A stretch of DNA of 64,000 nucleotides from Ahniella affigens. GTDB lineage: Bacteria; Pseudomonadota; Gammaproteobacteria; Xanthomonadales; Ahniellaceae. Made by a program: the position numbers and the translations under genes. Location: contig NZ_CP027860.1 of NCBI RefSeq assembly GCF_003015185.1, forward strand, positions 1,798,001 to 1,862,000, in the 5' to 3' direction. Under the pieces are notes generated by a model. That model did no database searches, was not told the DNA's origin, and worked only from the letters and a program-made list of their open reading frames with translations. This document shows, piece by piece, positions 1 to 9,800 of this stretch. How positions within the stretch are numbered: position 1 is the first letter of the stretch; the number at the start of each line of letters is the position of its first letter.

Positions 1-1291
1 CAATGAACAACTGAATCAGTTGCGTGCCGACCGACAACCACCAGAGATGGGTCAACCGAAACCACGATTGGCCGACCATCCAAACCGCAGGCCCAACAAA
101 CAGGATGAGGCGCGATGCCGAAGCAAGCATGGATGGGACGGTGTTCCCAAGTGCCTGAAACATGCCGCCGACCACCAGGATCAAACCCGCTGCGACAAAG
201 TTGTAGGACAGCACGGCGAGCATGCCCGCGCCGACGGTGATAACGGCAGGATCTTGGGAAAACGGTGTGAACAGCGAGTCCGGCAACACATGACAAGCCA
301 ACACAAACAGAAGCATCAGGATGCTGACCCAAAGCGCGCCCGCCTTGAATGTGGCGCGAACCCGTTCGAGTTTTCCAGCACCAAAGTTCTGTCCCGCAAT
401 CGGTCCGACTGAAAACGCCACCGCTAAAGCCGGCAAGAAGCCTGCTTGCATGATCCGCATGCCGAGACCGAATCCAGCCTGGGCATGCGCGCCGAAATCA
501 CGGATCAGGTAGTAGATGACCAGGGAATAGACACTGATGAGCAGAAACTCGGCACCGCTGGGCAGGCCGATGGATAACAGTTTGCGCCACAACGCCCAAT
601 CCGGAATGCTGTGCGCCCAATTGAAATCGAGCACATCGTGGCGTTTCCGCACGAACACAAGCAGCAGCAGGCCAGCGAATAGCACAGATAGGAAGGTCGC
701 CAGTCCGGCACCGGCAACGCCCATCGGCTTGCCTGTGCCCCAGCCTGCGATCAGCACGGGGGCCAGGACGGTGTTCATGATCAGTGACACCACCTGCACC
801 AGCATGGGACCCTTGACTTCGCCCGCGCCCCGAAGCGCCGCGGCCATGGCCACAATCAGAAACTGCAGCCCCAAAGCCGGCACAAACCAGTTCAAATAGG
901 CGACTGCGGCGGCGGCGGTCTCGGCATCGGCAGCGAAGCGCTCTGCAAACGCATGCCGACCAAGCATCAGCACGGTCACAAACACAGCGCCCGTCAGCAC
1001 CGCCAGCACCTGCGTTTGATTGAACAGCCGGTTGGCCAAGGCAAAATCCTTGCTACCAAACGCTCGTGCAATCAGGCTGGTGGCCCCCACGGTCAGCGCT
1101 TGTGTCAGCGCGACTGTGATCATCATCAGATTGCCGATCAGGCTGACTGCAGCGACTGCGGCCGTGCCCACGCCCGCAACAAAGTAGAGGTCGACCAAGT
1201 AGTAAAGCGTCTGAAACACCATCCCGACCAGCATGGTGCTGGCCATGCGAGCGATCTGGTGATGCAACGAGCCTTGCGTCAAATCCGCCAT
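1..1291 (-). CDS. MATE family efflux transporter (3' end outside window)
   Basis: Reading the minus strand from the ATG at 1291 gives a continuous frame to the window edge with no stop. It begins MADLTQGSLHHQIARMA and continues through repeated hydrophobic segments typical of the MATE/NorM exporter fold, for example TMLVGMVFQTLYYLVDLYF followed by VGTAAVAAVSLIGNLMM. About ten membrane spans are visible in the roughly 430 residues present; MATE proteins usually run 440-480, so only a little is missing. The start is supported by a GGAG Shine-Dalgarno seven bases upstream. The family exports cationic drugs and metabolites in exchange for sodium or protons at the inner membrane; the substrate here cannot be read. 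The upstream thioredoxin gene is 141 bases away on the same strand. Confidence 0.85.
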   Translation of the reverse strand, partial: MADLTQGSLHHQIARMASTMLVGMVFQTLYYLVDLYFVAGVGTAAVAAVSLIGNLMMITVALTQALTVGATSLIARAFGSKDFALANRLFNQTQVLAVLTGAVFVTVLMLGRHAFAERFAADAETAAAAVAYLNWFVPALGLQFLIVAMAAALRGAGEVKGPMLVQVVSLIMNTVLAPVLIAGWGTGKPMGVAGAGLATFLSVLFAGLLLLVFVRKRHDVLDFNWAHSIPDWALWRKLLSIGLPSGAEFLLISVYSLVIYYLIRDFGAHAQAGFGLGMRIMQAGFLPALAVAFSVGPIAGQNFGAGKLERVRATFKAGALWVSILMLLFVLACHVLPDSLFTPFSQDPAVITVGAGMLAVLSYNFVAAGLILVVGGMFQALGNTVPSMLASASRLILFVGPAVWMVGQSWFRLTHLWWLSVGTQLIQLFI

Positions 1292-1432
1292 GTGTTCACT
1301 CCGGGTAGGTCGGCACGGTATTGCGAGGTACCGCGGCAGGCAATCAACAGAAGATCGGGCAGATCGACGCTCAGAACAGTGTCGCCGGTATCGCGAATTG
1401 AGACATCCGCCGCTCGGACCACCAGTCCGCAA

Positions 1433-1954
1433 TCAATCGTCTACAAATCCGGGAATCTCTTCCGGATGCAACTGGCCGAGCTTGACTCGCACAATGCGGC
1501 CCTCGGCGTCGAGCAGCGCGCTGTAAGGCAGAGCGCCAGACTGATTGCCGAAAGCCAATGCCGGATTGCTCTGATCTTGGTCGGCAAGCCAGATGGGATA
1601 CCGAACAGGATGCGCTGCCAAGAAGGGAGGCACCGCCTCCGGCAAGTCTACCGCAATGCCGACCACCGCCATGTCGTCACTCAATGCATCGAGCAGCGGC
1701 AATTCCTCGACACACGGCGGGCACCACGTGGCCCAGAAGTTGACGAGGACCGTTTTGCCGCGGAACGACGTCAGCGAGACCGTGTTGCCGTGGAGGTCGG
1801 TAAGCTTGAGGTCGGGGGCCACCCGACCGACCAGTGCTTCCTGACCCTGAGTCATTTGGTTCATTCGCACCGAGCGGCCGAACCAGAAGCCGCCGACGCC
1901 CGCAGCGGTGGCAATCAACAGCACAAGAAGCGGCAACAGTCGCGACAAACTCAC
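1433..1954 (-). CDS. TlpA-like thioredoxin-fold protein
   Basis: The 173-residue protein has an N-terminal hydrophobic segment (residues about 4-25) that exports or anchors it to the periplasmic side. It is followed by a redoxin domain with the active site WCPPC in the context FWATWCPPCVEELPLL. This is the TlpA/ResA/CcmG class, reductants of periplasmic disulfides. The start is GTG at 1954, overlapping the dsbD stop codon by four bases (GTGA), so translation is coupled to dsbD. The context suggests that DsbD passes electrons from the cytoplasm to this protein, which then reduces a periplasmic client. No cytochrome c maturation genes are adjacent, so the client is unknown. Confidence 0.9.
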   Translation of the reverse strand: MSLSRLLPLLVLLIATAAGVGGFWFGRSVRMNQMTQGQEALVGRVAPDLKLTDLHGNTVSLTSFRGKTVLVNFWATWCPPCVEELPLLDALSDDMAVVGIAVDLPEAVPPFLAAHPVRYPIWLADQDQSNPALAFGNQSGALPYSALLDAEGRIVRVKLGQLHPEEIPGFVDD

Positions 1955-4230
1955 GGCTCCCCGCGGATGGTCCGATCCACGAGATCAGGCGTCAGAATCG
2001 CGGGCAGAACGACGCCATCCGACGAGCCTTTGGCATAGAAGACGTACAGTGGCACACCGACCGCGCCATGTTCTTTCAGGAAGGCGGTAATCGTCGGGTC
2101 TTCGTTGGTCCAGTCGCCCTTCAGATACACGGTGCCGGTGTCTGCCAGGGCTTGCTTGAAACGATCACCGCTGAGCGTGCTCCGCTCATTGACCTTGCAG
2201 CTCACGCACCAGTCGGCCGTCATGTTGACGAACACCGGCGTTTGCGCGCCGCGCAGTTGGGTCAGCAGTTCGGCAGAGTAGGGTTTAGCGAATTGCGACG
2301 TGTTCTGTGCGGGCGCGTCTGCGGGTAGGCGATGAATGGTCCACAATGCCCAGAGGCTGGCGGCGACCAAAAGCGCTGCAAGCAGATGCCGCGACCATTG
2401 CCGATCGGCAAAGCGGTTCTTCTCCCACCACCAGAGACCGGCCGTAAGGGCCAATGCACCAATGAGCCAGATGGCCATGGCATCCACGCCGCGCTGATGG
2501 CCAAGCACCCAGGCCAGCCACACCGCGGTGATGTAAAGCGGATACGCAAGCCACTGCTTCAGCGTGTCCATCCAGGCGCCTGGTTTTGGCAGCCGATGCG
2601 CGAGCGCCGGCACAAACCCGACGAGCAGGAAGGGCAGCGCCAGACCCAAGCCCAGTGCCAGAAACACGATCAAGGCCACCAATGGCGACTGATTGAACGC
2701 AAAGCTCAGTGCGCCGCCCATGAAGGGCGCAGTGCACGGACTCGCGACCACCACCGCCAGAACGCCCGTAAAGAAGTCGCCCTTGGCACCGCTTTGGTCG
2801 GCCAGATTGGACCCGATGTTGGCCAAGCCCGCGCCAATCAGGATGAGGCCCGACAGGCTCAAGCCCAAGGCCAGCATGACGTAGGCCATCAAACCCACAA
2901 AGATGGGCTGCTGTAGTTGGAACCCCCAGCCAAGCGCGGCACCGCCCGAACGCAAGGCAATCACGAGCAGGCCGACCACCGCAAACGAGCTCAGCACGCC
3001 CGCTGTGTACCAAAGCGCATGCGCTCGCGCTTTGGCGGGGGTTTCGCCACTGCTCGCCAGGCTGATGGCTTTGAGTGACAGTACCGGCAGAACGCAGGGC
3101 ATCAGATTCAACACCAGACCGCCGAGCAAGGCCGCAAGCAGCGCCTGCCAGAAGGTCAGCGCGGGCAGGCTGCCAGCATTTGGTTCAGGCGTCTGAATAC
3201 TTGTCGCCGTCGGGGCTTTGGCGGGCGCGGCTTCATCGGCGATCAGTTCCGCGACCTTGGTCAGTTCGCCCGCACTCGCGGCTGGGAACTCGACCTGCAG
3301 CGTGCGTTCCATGGGCGGATAGCAGATGCCGTCCTTGATGCAACCCTGATAGAAACCTTTCAATGCCACAACGGTGGGTGCACCATCGCGGCGCGCGAGG
3401 CGCAGCGGGACTTCCACCAGATCAAAGTATACCTGCACCGCGCCGAATTCGGGGTCCTGTATCGTCTGTGCCGCGGGCCAGAGGGGCGAACCCAAGGTGC
3501 CGACGTTTGGATCGACCAGCTCAAAGCGGCTGTGATCGCGATACAAGTAGTAGTTTGGCGGCATCGTAAAGCGCAGCAGAAACTCGGTGCTGCTTTCAGC
3601 GATTGCCTCGAACTGGAAGGCTTGGTCCTCAGGCAGTGGTAGCGCGTCCGTCGCGCCCAGTACCGATGTCGTCTGACCGAGACCGGCCAGAGGATTGCTG
3701 GACGCACCACCAGCGGTTGCGATACTCGTGTCGCCCAAGCCAGGGCTCGTACCCGGCAAAAACCCAGCGGGGTTCGCGGGCGCTTGTGCGGGCAACGCGA
3801 CCGTCACGGTCCGGCGCTGCGGTGGATAGCAGATGCCGATGTCGGCACAGCCCTGGTAGCTGATTTTGAGACTGACCTCGGCCAAGGTTGGCGCGGCTTG
3901 GCCAATCACGGTCCCGGCCGCGTTGAGGCGATACGTCTCGACATGCCCGAAGAATTCGTCTTCTTTCGGGTCGCCATTTGGCCATTGCGCTTCAACAATC
4001 GAGAAGCCGGCTGGGTCAGCGGACTCAACCTTCATCCGCTCCCGGTACAGGTAATAGCTGGGCGCGATCTTGAAGGCGACTTCAATCTCGTCGCGATTCA
4101 GCGCGCGTGTGGAGAGTTGAAACGCCTCATCGACAGGCAATAGATCGCTCTCGCTGGCTGCATGAGCCAACATCGGTAGTGCCAGGCAAAGCCCGAGCAG
4201 GGCGGTCGGCAGTCGGCTCGTCCAGTTCAT
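1951..4230 (-). CDS. dsbD: Thiol:disulfide interchange protein DsbD with duplicated N-terminal domain
   Basis: The 759-residue protein moves electrons from cytoplasmic thioredoxin across the inner membrane. A signal peptide ends near AHAA. Two successive DsbD-alpha periplasmic domains follow, each with its own Cys pair (QGCADIGICYPP and QGCIKDGICYPP). Next is an eight-span membrane domain with its two conserved cysteines (LNLMPCVLPVLSLKA and VVASPCTAPFMGG). A C-terminal thioredoxin domain carries CVSC (TADWCVSCKVNE). E. coli DsbD is about 565 residues with a single alpha domain, so the extra length is the duplicated domain. The start at 4230 precedes a clear signal peptide (MNWTSRLPTALLGLCLALP). 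An upstream in-frame Met at 4350 would add 40 residues that do not look secretory. Confidence 0.93.
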   Translation of the reverse strand: MNWTSRLPTALLGLCLALPMLAHAASESDLLPVDEAFQLSTRALNRDEIEVAFKIAPSYYLYRERMKVESADPAGFSIVEAQWPNGDPKEDEFFGHVETYRLNAAGTVIGQAAPTLAEVSLKISYQGCADIGICYPPQRRTVTVALPAQAPANPAGFLPGTSPGLGDTSIATAGGASSNPLAGLGQTTSVLGATDALPLPEDQAFQFEAIAESSTEFLLRFTMPPNYYLYRDHSRFELVDPNVGTLGSPLWPAAQTIQDPEFGAVQVYFDLVEVPLRLARRDGAPTVVALKGFYQGCIKDGICYPPMERTLQVEFPAASAGELTKVAELIADEAAPAKAPTATSIQTPEPNAGSLPALTFWQALLAALLGGLVLNLMPCVLPVLSLKAISLASSGETPAKARAHALWYTAGVLSSFAVVGLLVIALRSGGAALGWGFQLQQPIFVGLMAYVMLALGLSLSGLILIGAGLANIGSNLADQSGAKGDFFTGVLAVVVASPCTAPFMGGALSFAFNQSPLVALIVFLALGLGLALPFLLVGFVPALAHRLPKPGAWMDTLKQWLAYPLYITAVWLAWVLGHQRGVDAMAIWLIGALALTAGLWWWEKNRFADRQWSRHLLAALLVAASLWALWTIHRLPADAPAQNTSQFAKPYSAELLTQLRGAQTPVFVNMTADWCVSCKVNERSTLSGDRFKQALADTGTVYLKGDWTNEDPTITAFLKEHGAVGVPLYVFYAKGSSDGVVLPAILTPDLVDRTIRGEP

Positions 4231-4394
4231 GTAAAGGCGTCCAGTAACTTGAGGTATTCGAACAGACCGGGATAGCGGCCCGTTGCTGACGGCGACCGGC
4301 AGTGACCCAGTCTTGACTGGCGGGCACCACCGGAGTGGCTCCGACCACATTCGGCCCGAGAAGTTCAGACCGGTACCTGAGCTCCGGCCAATAA

Positions 4395-4877
4395 TCAGTC
4401 GCGGAAGTTTTCGAACTGCAGTGGCAGCTCAAAATCCTCGCCGCGCAACAGCGCGATGGCCAGTTGTAAGTCGTCCCGCTTTTTGCCCGTGACTTTGATT
4501 TTGGTGGCGTTGATTTGCGCTTCGACCTTGATCTTCGATTCTTTCAGCTTGGCGATGATCTTCTTTGCTTTGGCCTGCTCAATGCCTTGCTGGACTAAGA
4601 CCTTTTGCGTGGCTTTCGCGAGATTGATGTCGGGGTCCTTGAACTCCAGACAACGCGAATCGATGTTCCGGGCAGAGAGCCGCTGTCGCAGGATCAAACG
4701 CATTTGTTCAAGCTGAAAATCACTGGGTGCCGACAGCTCGATGGTCAGGTCATCCAGCGTGAACTTCGCGTCGGTATTGCGAAAGTCAAAGCGGTTGCCC
4801 AATTCGCGACTCGCCTGATCGATGGCGTTGGTCAGTTCGTGCTTGTTGATTTCGGAAACGATGTCGAATGAGGGCAT
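4395..4877 (-). CDS. yajQ: YajQ family cyclic-di-GMP/nucleotide-binding protein
   Basis: The 160-residue protein has the complete length and typical opening of the YajQ (UPF0234) family: MPSFDIVSEINKHELTNAID, then RFDFRNTDAKF, and a C-terminal FELPLQFENFRD. Family members have two ferredoxin-like folds and bind nucleic acid or nucleotides. In Xanthomonas and Pseudomonas a YajQ protein was reported as a cyclic-di-GMP effector; applying that role here is inference. The gene lies six bases after the M28 peptidase stop on the same strand, so the two are probably cotranscribed. A PilZ protein and a GGDEF cyclase occur elsewhere in the window. Confidence 0.94.
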   Translation of the reverse strand: MPSFDIVSEINKHELTNAIDQASRELGNRFDFRNTDAKFTLDDLTIELSAPSDFQLEQMRLILRQRLSARNIDSRCLEFKDPDINLAKATQKVLVQQGIEQAKAKKIIAKLKESKIKVEAQINATKIKVTGKKRDDLQLAIALLRGEDFELPLQFENFRD

Positions 4878-4883
4878 GACGAT

Positions 4884-6359
4884 TCAGGGCGTTGGCGTTG
4901 GGACGAAATTGGTCTGCACCCGTTGTGGCGCATTGCCGAGCAGCCAGAGGAACGTGGCATAGGCCTGCACATTCTGCCGCAGTGCAGCCGGATCGATCTT
5001 GTCCAGCGTATCGTTGTCGGTGTGATGCAAATCGAAATAGTCGGTGCCGTCCTGCAGCAGCTCAAACATCGGGACGCCCGCATCGCGCATGCCACTCAGA
5101 TCGGCGCCGCCGCCTGCGTCCTGACCACCGAGCTCAATGTTCAGCGGGTCGAGTGCCGCCTGGATCTCTTGGACCAGCGGCCAATCTTTAGCCGGTACGC
5201 CAGCGTCGATTCGATAGATGCGGCCCGCACCGAAGTCGGACTCCGCGGCACCCACATGGTTGGCGAGTTCCGCCGCATGTGCGCGGGCGTAGGCTTTGCC
5301 GCCCCATACGCCTTGCTCTTCGTTCGCAAAGGCGACGACACGCAACGTTCGCGCGGGACGCAGGCCCTGCTTCTTGATCGCGGCAACCGCAGCGGCGGTG
5401 ATCGCCACGCCAGCGCCATCGTCAATCGCACCGGTGCCCACATCCCAGCTGTCCAAGTGGCCGCCTACGACGATGATTTCTTCGGGTTTGGTGCTGCCGG
5501 TGATTTCACCCACAACATTGTGCGACGTGTACTCACCGACGTATTGGCCCGCCAATTGATAGTGCAGTTTGAGCTTGGGTTGGAGCTTGAGCAGTCGGGA
5601 TAATTGGTCGGCGTCCGGGTTGCTCAATGCGGCGGCTGGGACCGCGGTCAGCGCGACGCGCTCGCCGTTGCTCAGGACCATTGCCCGGTCGCTCGCAGGC
5701 GTGCCCGGCTTGATGCCGCCGAGCCAGATACCCATGCCTGTATGCGGGAGCCGGTCCGAGTCGGTACCAATGGAGCGGATCAGCAATGCCACCGCGCCTT
5801 TGCTGGCGGCAATCTCGGCACCACTCGAACGTGCGGCGACGCGTCGCCCGTAGTCACCGCCATTGCGGCGCTTTTCCATTCGTGCCGAGACATACGCAAT
5901 TTTGCCTTGGAGTTGCTCCGGGCTGGCGGCACTGAGCGCATCAAGGTCGTCGAACGCCACGACTTCGGCGCTCAGGCCGGCCTCAGGTGTGGACTTGGAC
6001 CAGCCGAGCGCGATCGCATGCAGCGACTGTGGCGAATCGCCCAGAACGGAAATCCGGATATCGCCGCGCCGCCAGACCGGAAAGCGCACGGGCTCCAGCG
6101 TCACTTTGTCAAAACCCAATTGCTTGAAATGCTTCTCGGCCCAGGCCACGGCCCGGGCGTCTGCTTCGGAACCCGCGACACGCGCGCCGACCTCGGTCGT
6201 CAGCGACTCGACCAAATGGTAGGCCGTGTCGTCCGTCGCCAGTGCGGCCTGCAAGCTGGCTGCCTGGGCCTTGAGTTCTGGCGAGAGCAGCGTGCTCGGC
6301 GTTTCGGCTTGGGCAGCGAGTACAGGCAAGCACAACAGAGCTGCGGTCAATAGGCGCAT
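4884..6359 (-). CDS. M28 family zinc aminopeptidase, exported
   Basis: The 491-residue protein starts with a signal peptide ending near LAAQA (residues 1-18). It contains a PA-type insert (about residues 130-240) and an M28 catalytic domain. The zinc-ligand pattern is visible: VVGGHLDSWD (His301, Asp303), GAIDDGAG (Asp313/314), FANEEQG (Glu347/348), ESDFGAG (Asp375) and a C-terminal LHHTDND that supplies the last His. Such enzymes release N-terminal amino acids from peptides in the periplasm or outside the cell. The domain order resembles plasma glutamate carboxypeptidase-type peptidases. The exact specificity cannot be read from sequence. Confidence 0.9.
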   Translation of the reverse strand: MRLLTAALLCLPVLAAQAETPSTLLSPELKAQAASLQAALATDDTAYHLVESLTTEVGARVAGSEADARAVAWAEKHFKQLGFDKVTLEPVRFPVWRRGDIRISVLGDSPQSLHAIALGWSKSTPEAGLSAEVVAFDDLDALSAASPEQLQGKIAYVSARMEKRRNGGDYGRRVAARSSGAEIAASKGAVALLIRSIGTDSDRLPHTGMGIWLGGIKPGTPASDRAMVLSNGERVALTAVPAAALSNPDADQLSRLLKLQPKLKLHYQLAGQYVGEYTSHNVVGEITGSTKPEEIIVVGGHLDSWDVGTGAIDDGAGVAITAAAVAAIKKQGLRPARTLRVVAFANEEQGVWGGKAYARAHAAELANHVGAAESDFGAGRIYRIDAGVPAKDWPLVQEIQAALDPLNIELGGQDAGGGADLSGMRDAGVPMFELLQDGTDYFDLHHTDNDTLDKIDPAALRQNVQAYATFLWLLGNAPQRVQTNFVPTPTP

Positions 6360-6844
6360 GGTTGTTCCAGACGTTTGGCAATCCGCGATTGTACGGGCAA
6401 GGACTCAACCCACGCCATGAGCGAATGTCACTGGCTGGATCGCCAGGAATTCGAAACTTTGGCAACGTCGCGTCCGACCATCAAACCAATAATGGCGTCG
6501 GGGTGACCATTTGGGGTCGGCAATGCACGGATCGCCTTCAGCGCACGCTGTCGTTCCATCGACAACCCCGGATCAGGCCGGTGCCGATCACCCCGGGATA
6601 CCGTCCGGTATCGGCGCGACCGGCTCAACGCGATGCCACCGGTCGGCCCGTGCTGTGCCGTGAAAAGTCAGACTTTGATCCCGACCTTGCCCGCAGGAAC
6701 CGGTTCCAATGGTGACTATGGCCGGCCAAAGGTCGCCCGCAATGGTTCAGGGATGCACAGACGTTGTCGGTCTGGTATCTCTGCCATCTGCGGTCGACTG
6801 CAGCATTCCGGCCAATTCAACTCTGATCGTGGGAGACGGTGTCC
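6360..6844. other. Intergenic region without a supported gene
   Basis: This 485-base gap lies between the divergent M28 peptidase and alpha-2-macroglobulin genes, so it should hold promoters for both. The frames within it are short and do not resemble any protein I know. I see no clear sigma-70 pair, palindrome or RNA. A GGGAGA Shine-Dalgarno at 6831-6836 serves the macroglobulin start. Confidence 0.5.
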
Positions 6845-9800
6845 ATGTGGCAAATGATGAAAGATGGCTGGACCTGGGCGAGCTTCTTCGCCGGCAGGTT
6901 GTTTGCCGCGGTTGCCGGTGAATGGCAATGGACACCACCGCGCTGGGTGCAGCGGCTTGGCCGCGCGCTGCGGGCAAACTTCAAGCCCTTGCTGGCGCTC
7001 GGGTTGGCGATCCTCGCCGGTTGGTGGGGCTACGATTGGTGGCAATCGCGACCAAAGCCGCCTGAGCCTGAGAACTTGACGGCGAGTCTGGAAGCGCCGG
7101 GTTTGACGAACTATGTCCGGTCGCCGCCGGAAATCAAACCATTGCGGTTGCATTTTGATCATCCAGCCAAACCGATCGACGCGAAGGACCTAGCCAAGGG
7201 TTTCATTCTGAAGCCCGCCTTGAATGGCCGCTGGGTCTGGACCGACGAAACCAATGTGGCGTTCGAGCCAAGCGATGATTGGGCGATTGGTCAGACTTAC
7301 GAGGTCCGCCTCGAACCCGAAAGTTGCTGTGCCAAGGTACGACCGCTCGGCGAGACGCGCTTTGAGTTCACGACTGAACCCTTCGTCGCAAGCGTTGGCA
7401 GCCGAGAGTTCTATCAGGACCCGACCGACCCGAAGACCAAGCGCGCGTTGTTCGAGCTGAAGTTCTCGCATCCGGTTGACAGCGCGGCCCTTGAAACGCG
7501 CGTGCAATTGAGAATGGTCGATGCCAAAGGCAAGGCCGTCAGCCAGCCCGAGTATGCGTTGACCTATGCTCCGAATCGCTTGAGTGCTCGGATCCAGAGC
7601 GCGCCGTTGGTGCTGCCGGATGAAGGCGGGCAGGTTGTCCTCAATGTCGGCGCCGGCCTGACTGCAATGCGCGGTAGCAGTGGCACTGGATCCTCGATGG
7701 AGGATATGGTCAGTCTGCCGGCACGCAACAGCCTGGTAGTGCAAATGGTCGACAGCACCGTGGTGACCAATGCTGCGGGCAATCCCGAACAAGTGTTGTT
7801 GGTGGGCCTGAATCAGGAAGTCGATGAGCAGGCATTGATGAAGAAGCTCCGATTCCGACTGCTGCCCATCAAGACCGTGACTGAGAAAGACCCCGATCCG
7901 GTGTGGTACCAGGGCAGCATTCCTGAGCCCATTCAAAAGCAGAGCGAGGCGCTGCGCCTCGACTTGATTGCGGGCGAGCGCGAAGTCAGTGACACGCACA
8001 GCTTCCGGATCAATCTGGAGCCAGGTCGGCAAGTATTGGTGGACGTGGACGGCGGCCTGACGTCGTTCGGCAATTTTGTGATGCCGAAGAAGTACCAGAC
8101 CCTGATCAGTGCCCCCGACTTCCCGAAAATGCTGCAGTTCGTGGGCGATGGTGCATTGCTTTCCTTGCGCGGTGAACGGCGGCTCAGCGTGGCGTCGCGC
8201 AATGTGCCGCTCGCACAGTTGACAGTGGCGCGCGTTCGTCCGGAAGAACTGCATCATCTCGTGCGGTTCAATGATGGGCAAATGGCCAAGCCCAGCTTGC
8301 GCGGTTTGGGGCGCGATGATCTGACCGATCGATTCAGCGAAGTTCTGGAAACACCCGCCGAGCAAAGCCGTAGCGCGATCCGCTATTCCGGTGTGGATCT
8401 CGGCAAGTACTGGACGCCTGAAAAGCGCGGCGTGTTCATGATCAGCCTGCGGGCGATCTCACAGAACGATGTCGAGTCGAAGGCCGAGGAGTCGGATGAT
8501 CCGTTCTCGGCGTATGACTATTACGATTACTACGACGACGATGGCAGCAGCCTCCGCGATAGTCGCTTGGTGGTGCTCACCGATCTTGGCGTGCTCGCCA
8601 AGACCGAGAAGGACGGCAAGCGCCAGGTCTTTGTGCAAAGCCTGAGTCGCGGCACACCCGTCGCGGGTGCGATGGTCTCGGTGCTGGCCCGCAACGGCGC
8701 ACGCGTGATCAACGTACAGACGAACAGCGACGGGGTGGCCAGTCTGCCGGACTTCGACAACCTCGTGCGTGAACGCGAGGCAACGCTATTGCTTGTTGAA
8801 TCGGGTGAAGACGCGAGCTTCCTGCCGCTTCGGGAGTATGGCCGTGCAGTGGACTATTCGCGCTTCGACATTGGTGGTGAGGCCACGCCGCTCGACAAGG
8901 GCACGTTGCGCGGCTACCTGTTCTCCGATCGCGGCATGTATCGGCCAGGCGAAACGCTGCATCTTGGCACGATCGTGCGTCGCGAAGACTGGCAGGCGCT
9001 GCCGGTGGGCGCGCCGCTGGAACTAAGACTCACTGATCCACGCGGCATCATGGTTGCGAGCCGGCCGTTGGCGCTGGATGCGTCGGGCTTCAATGAATTC
9101 AGCCACGAACTGTCTGGCATTGCGCCGACCGGCACGTATGAGGCGTCGCTTGTCCGTTGGCTGGATGACAAACATGTGAACGCCGACTATCTCGGTACGA
9201 CAACGGTGCGGGTCAAGGAATTCCAGCCGGATCGGATGAAACTGAAAAGCCGGTTTGCCCCGGTGGCGAGCGCGCTCTGGTTGAGCCCTGATGGGCTTCT
9301 TGTCGAAGCTGATCTGGAGCATCTGTTTGGCGGCAGTGCCACCGGCAATCGGGTTACCGCGAAAGTGCGGTTGCGGCCGGTAGACCCCGTGCTGCCGGGA
9401 TTCGAGGATTACGCATTTCCGCGTACGCCGAGCAACTTCGAAACGCAGGAGTTTGATCTCGACGAAGTAACGACCGACGAGCAAGGACACGTGCAGTTTG
9501 ATCCGGGTGTTTCCGGAGTCGAAACGCCGATCTATCAGATGGACGTCATGCTCGAAGCGTTTGAGGCCGAGGGCGGGCGCTCGGTCATGTCGGACCTGAG
9601 CAGTCGAATCAGCAGCCGCGCCTATTTGCTCGCCATCAAGGCTGACGAACAGAATCTGGTGCTGAGTCGCAATGCTGATCGCAGCGTGCACTGGTTGTCG
9701 ATCGATGCAAATGGCAAGCCCGTTGACCCGGATGACCTCCGGTTTGAGCTGGTCGAACGGCGCTACGTGTCGATTCTGACGCGTGGTAACGACGATCTCT

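Noticed and set aside
953-2038. 361-codon plus-strand frame over the MATE and TlpA genes
   Set aside because: It is antisense to two genes with clear family motifs, and its composition (His/Arg/Gln-rich) is typical of shadow frames.
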